This document shows positions 61,532-64,000 of a stretch of DNA of 64,000 nucleotides, in pieces. The DNA is from Anaerolineae bacterium (GTDB taxonomy: Bacteria > Chloroflexota > Anaerolineae > Aggregatilineales > UBA3940), in the NCBI GenBank assembly GCA_016926255.1, contig JAFGOY010000031.1:95856-159855 (forward strand), written 5' to 3'. The notes under the pieces were generated by a model. The model saw only the letters and a list, made by a program, of their open reading frames with translations. It did no database searches and was not told where the DNA came from. Position 1 is the stretch's first letter; the number at the start of each line of letters is the position of its first letter. Both the position numbers and the translations under genes were made by a program.

Positions 61532-61546
61532 TGGCTGTTACAGCCA
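61532..61546. promoter_or_regulatory. Palindrome in the GH130 leader
   Basis: TGGCTGT-T-ACAGCCA, perfect 7-bp arms with one central base, followed on the minus strand by GCACTTTTTT. It may be a regulator site or an attenuator-like stem. Confidence 0.4.
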
Positions 61547-61623
61547 ATTGAAAAAACTTATATGAGAATTTCACTGCCAACCGACAGAAAACACCCCTAT
61601 ATCACCAGTTTCTCCAGTTTTTG

Positions 61624-61633
61624 AGAGCGCTCT
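61624..61633. promoter_or_regulatory. LacI-type operator with GAGCGCTC core
   Basis: AGAGCGCTCT is a perfect 10-bp palindrome resembling the CelR cellobiose operator TGGGAGCGCTCCCA. It lies about 140 bp downstream of the predicted transcription start and could act as a roadblock site. Confidence 0.5.
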
Positions 61634-61781
61634 TAATCGTCCTTAAAAAAAACTTTCTAAGCCGTTTAAGTACAAACAGGTGGGGTGCAGAGGTTCGTTA
61701 CGCATCTGCTGTGGATTGATCTGGAATAGTACCCTCTGGAATGAGTGCTGCGTCTGCTGCTAGATGTGTTCTACGATTATC

Positions 61782-61810
61782 ATGTTATGTCAAGTTGGCT
61801 TCTTTGTCAA
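61782..61810 (-). promoter_or_regulatory. Strong promoter of the GH130 unit
   Basis: Minus-strand TTGACA (61805-61810), 17-bp spacer, TAACAT (61782-61787). The start would be near 61775, giving a leader of about 350 bases. Nothing else but operators and AT-rich DNA is seen in 61423-61929. Confidence 0.75.
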
Positions 61811-61831
61811 CACCTATTTATTAAAAATTTA

Positions 61832-61849
61832 ACCGGTAACGTTCCCGGT
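61832..61849. promoter_or_regulatory. Palindromic LacI-type operator upstream of the promoter
   Basis: ACCGGTAACGTTCCCGGT is an 18-bp palindrome with one mismatched pair and the central CG expected for LacI proteins. It lies about 22 bp upstream of the -35. Confidence 0.65.
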
Positions 61850-61929
61850 GGATCGCGTCGAACCTGCTGTTGAGCGTCAAACAACCAGGTGATTCGATCG
61901 CCATCTTAGATTACTACTATGCATGGGGG

Positions 61930-61971
61930 GTACGTTCAAGTGAGTGGGTCTGTACCCGAACCGAAACAGAC
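61930..61971. repeat. Small TIR element, copy 2 (core deleted)
   Basis: The two terminal repeats (61930-61949 and 61954-61971) are only four bases apart, leaving a hairpin. They match the ends of the copies at 44.3 and 63.2 kb. Confidence 0.65.
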
Positions 61972-62020
61972 CCGCCGCACAGGGGATCTGCTACCAGGCA
62001 AATTTCCTGAGGCAGACAGG

Positions 62021-63073
62021 TTAACCGGCAGTCAGCGACCTGACCGTATCACGTCTCACAAGACTGGGATAGATGATCGTCCGCACCAACCCACCTTCGG
62101 GGAACTCAATCCGATTGAGGAGAAGCTGTGCCGCAAGGCGGCCCATTCCCATCTTGTCGACGCGCATCGTCGTCAGACGCGGGAAAATGTGCTGCGACAG
62201 TTCGATATTGTCAAACCCGATGACAGATAGATCGTCGGGGATTCTCCTGCCGAGTTCCTGTGCAGACTGCATCGTCCGGATGGCGACTTCGTCGTTGCAG
62301 GCAAACACAGCCGTCGTTTCAGGATGTTTATCCAGCAGTGTCTCTACAGTCGGCGGCACCGCTTCGGGATGCAGGTAGCAGTCGGCGTAGATTGGCGAGA
62401 GGGCGTGTTCTTTCAACGCCCCCAAATAACCTTCTCGCCGGGCCTGGATGCTCGGATAGGATCGCGGGAGGCTGCCGATAATCGCGATTCTGGTATGCCC
62501 ATGCTCGATCAGCTCGCGGGTTGCCTGGTATGCACCTGAATAATTGTTGGTCACTACCGAATCAAAGGGATCGCCATCGGCATACCCGTCGACCAGCACA
62601 ATCGGGATATCCAGCGAGATAAGCTCGGACAGGATCGCCCCGCTGAGATGCATTCCCACAAGCAGCAGGCCCTCGACCTCCTGATCGATCAACAGCCGGG
62701 GCGGTTCAAGCGGGTTATTTCCCCGGTCGACGGGGAGATTCTCGTACATCAAATTGATGCCATTTTTCCGGGAAATCGTCTCGATACCTGACATTACCGG
62801 GATATAGAAGCTGTTGGCAGCAGGCAGATCGTTCGGACGCGACTTCAAAATCAGGCCGATGCCGGTCGGCAGGCTGCGATCTTTGCTCTGGTTCGAGGGT
62901 TCGTAGATGTACCCCAGTTCGCGGGCACTCTCGATCACCTTCTGCCGCGTCTCTTCCCCGATGCCGGGTTTATCGCGGAGGACGAGCGATACCGTCGCGG
63001 ATGAGACACCGCTGTGTTCAGCAATTTCGGCTAAAGTGACTTTCTTGCCGGGGCGAGAAGCTGATCTTGGCAT
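62021..63073 (-). CDS. LacI family transcriptional regulator 2
   Basis: 350 residues. HTH KVTLAEIAEHSGVSSATVSL, hinge helix region GYIYEPSNQSK, then a sugar-binding core (INLMYENLPVDRG, NYSGAYQATRELIEHGHTRI, FACNDEVAIRTMQ, IGFDNIELSQHIFPRLTTMR). It differs from regulator 1 and could be the regulator of a different sugar gene. An in-frame GTG at 63083-63085 gives four more residues; neither start has a strong ribosome-binding site, and the ATG at 63071-63073 is preferred. Inverted repeats upstream suggest autoregulation. Confidence 0.92.
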   Translation of the reverse strand: MPRSASRPGKKVTLAEIAEHSGVSSATVSLVLRDKPGIGEETRQKVIESARELGYIYEPSNQSKDRSLPTGIGLILKSRPNDLPAANSFYIPVMSGIETISRKNGINLMYENLPVDRGNNPLEPPRLLIDQEVEGLLLVGMHLSGAILSELISLDIPIVLVDGYADGDPFDSVVTNNYSGAYQATRELIEHGHTRIAIIGSLPRSYPSIQARREGYLGALKEHALSPIYADCYLHPEAVPPTVETLLDKHPETTAVFACNDEVAIRTMQSAQELGRRIPDDLSVIGFDNIELSQHIFPRLTTMRVDKMGMGRLAAQLLLNRIEFPEGGLVRTIIYPSLVRRDTVRSLTAG

Positions 63074-63087
63074 AATTCGATGCACAC

Positions 63088-63130
63088 TTTACGATTAAAC
63101 AATTTAGTAAATAACCGAGATAATCGTAAA
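63088..63130. promoter_or_regulatory. Paired operator of LacI regulator 2
   Basis: TTTACGATTA (63088-63097) and TAATCGTAAA (63121-63130) are perfect inverted repeats with centres 33 bp apart, about three helical turns. Both contain the CG centre of LacI sites. Confidence 0.6.
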
Positions 63131-63169
63131 ATACATTGCGAATAGTGTCAACTTGTCGGGGCGGGAAGG

Positions 63170-63308
63170 GTGTGTTTCGAGTCAGTGGGTTTGCAGCCGA
63201 ACCCCCTCCCCCGAACCCCTGGTTCTCCCCCTCCCCCTTTGCGAAAGGGGAGGAAAATCGGTCTGGAGCGAGGCCCGGTGAAGATTGACACACCGAACTG
63301 AAACAGAC
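63170..63308. repeat. Small TIR element, copy 3
   Basis: Terminal repeats 63170-63190 and 63288-63308 match copy 1 (44.3 kb). The interior has a CCCCCTCCCCC / GGGGAGG hairpin and no transposase. The remaining part of the 387-bp gap (63074-63460) has a -10-like TATACT (63392-63397) inside a CGCGAT...ATCGCG inverted repeat (63380-63404). Confidence 0.75.
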
Positions 63309-63379
63309 TCACAAAGTTGTATGCGTGTATGCAATTATCCACTCACGGGTTGATCATGTGCTAAGGCGTTTTCTGCGGG

Positions 63380-63404
63380 CGCGATTTGTCGTATACTGAT
63401 CGCG
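63380..63404 (+). promoter_or_regulatory. Possible operator-overlapped promoter of the RT gene
   Basis: CGCGAT (63380-63385) and ATCGCG (63399-63404) are inverted repeats flanking TATACT (63392-63397). The -35 is weak. The start codon of the RT gene is 64 bp downstream. Confidence 0.35.
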
Positions 63405-63460
63405 GGAGCCTGATCGGGAGTCCCCGTCACGATTCACAAATCAATATCTCGAGTGAGCAA

Positions 63461-63928
63461 ATGAAGAAACTAATTGAACTTTCAAACGAAGAAGCACGGC
63501 GGCATTTCCTCAAAGGGAGCAGCTATTTAAACTACGATATGCCGCCATACATTAGCTTTGAGCCGATCCTGAATGATGTCGCGACGGTGCTAAAGGCGAA
63601 TAACTTTGCTGCATTTAAATCGTCGAATCCAAAAAACATCCCAGGCGTAAACTATGATTTCTTATCAAATAAGGACGGTAGGTTTGCTTGGCGACCATTG
63701 GAACTAATTCACCCAGCTATCTATGTTTCACTGGTGAATACGGTGTGTGATCCCGACAACTGGATGCATATTAAGAAGCGATTCTTGGAGTTTGAAACTG
63801 GCGCTGTTGAATGCTGCAGTGCCCCGGTGATGTCCCTCGATAATCAGAAAGATGTCGCAAAACAGATCGAAGGTTGGTGGCAAAGCGTTGAGCAGAAATC
63901 TTTAATCTACTCTTACCTTGATTGCTAG
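63461..63928 (+). pseudogene. N-terminal part of a probable reverse transcriptase, truncated
   Basis: 155 codons from ATG at 63461 (frame opens at 63386). The text FLKGSSYLNYDMPPYISFEP, FAWRPLELIHPAIYVSLVN, WMHIKKRFLEFE and ECCSAPVMSL resembles the region before the palm domain of RNA-directed DNA polymerases related to abortive-infection and unknown-group RTs. It stops at YSYLDC just where the catalytic YxDD-containing palm should begin. Codon use and lower G+C differ from the flanking genes, suggesting acquisition by transfer. Truncation is probably by the insertion described next. Family assignment is from memory of related sequences and needs a search. Confidence 0.6.
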
Positions 63929-64000
63929 ATAAAAGCGTTCATGCGGAACTTGTTAGAATGGTAGGTGTCTAGCCACCAGCTAACAGGGGAACCGCATGAA
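63915..64000 (+). mobile_element. Probable insertion-sequence left end, continuing past the window
   Basis: Directly after the broken RT frame lies a leader that can fold into a long hairpin: CATGCGG (63940-63946) with CCGCATG (63992-63998), TGTTAG (63951-63956) with CTAACA (63980-63985) and TGGT (63959-63962) with ACCA (63975-63978). An ATG at 63996, preceded by AGGGGAA, lies inside the right arm and may be the transposase start. The IS family cannot be named. Confidence 0.5.

Noticed and set aside
1..64000. tRNA and rRNA genes
   Set aside because: No cloverleaf with T-arm consensus and no conserved rRNA segment was noticed on either strand; a covariance-model scan would settle it.

Overview
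The window looks like chromosome of a Chloroflexota bacterium, most likely an Anaerolineae-type heterotroph. This is inferred from G+C-rich coding DNA, Hanks-type kinases with extracellular NBR1-like and proline/threonine-rich parts, multi-domain histidine kinases, PT-rich lipoproteins, an L,D-transpeptidase and many Anaerolineae-style conserved proteins. No rRNA, tRNA, CRISPR array or intact prophage was seen.

Layout. 1-5.4 kb: partial thiolase; a cob(I)alamin adenosyltransferase overlapping an FHA gene by ATGA; SanA-like, Dps, P-loop and membrane proteins. 5.5-13.7 kb: a transmembrane Ser/Thr kinase, an SH3 lipoprotein, a 7TM-PAS-GAF histidine kinase, an L,D-transpeptidase and a UPF0173 hydrolase. 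13.9-20.8 kb: DUF554, YihY, a tandem pair of paralogous membrane proteins, a STAND/TPR protein and an SRPBCC protein. 20.8-28.4 kb: GH1 beta-glucosidase and MarR regulator divergent from a GT1 glycosyltransferase, then a hydrolase and a cytoplasmic GH10 xylanase. 28.7-38.1 kb: a Ser/Thr kinase homologue with HRN in place of HRD, an orphan FtsX-type permease, an orphan RbsC-type permease, and a REC / HK-REC-REC-substrate-binding-protein signalling cluster. 38.2-47.5 kb: GH25 lysozyme, aldo/keto reductase, ZIP transporter with TrmB regulator, a lipoprotein with five copies of an unrecognised 80-residue domain, and a membrane EEP-family protein. 47.6-48.6 kb: a decayed insertion sequence fused to the tail of a histidine kinase. 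48.6-57.5 kb: DUF4910 peptidase, two single-domain response regulators, a STAS-GlgX-APH operon, proS and a kinase-less membrane coiled-coil protein. 57.7-63.1 kb: a beta-mannoside/cello-oligosaccharide module (GH130 phosphorylase, LacI regulator, 24-codon lipoprotein-like ORF, AGE-family epimerase, second LacI regulator) with clear promoter and operator sequences. 63.4-64 kb: the N-terminus of a probable defence-type reverse transcriptase, cut by what appears to be an insertion sequence that runs off the window.

The functional themes are plant-polysaccharide and glycoside use (GH1, GH10, GH130, epimerase, GlgX), cell-envelope maintenance, and dense signal transduction with many orphan or rewired parts.

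Intergenic DNA carries at least three repeat types: a small element with about 21-bp terminal inverted repeats (three copies), a modular palindrome-stuffed element starting ACCTGCCCCC and ending GAAGGGGGT (four copies), and short tracts built of 9-bp units.

The best candidates for undescribed biology are the HRN kinase, the split transporter around the HK cluster, the five-repeat lipoprotein, the GH1/MarR/GT1 glucosylation switch, the modular palindromic repeats and the truncated RT.
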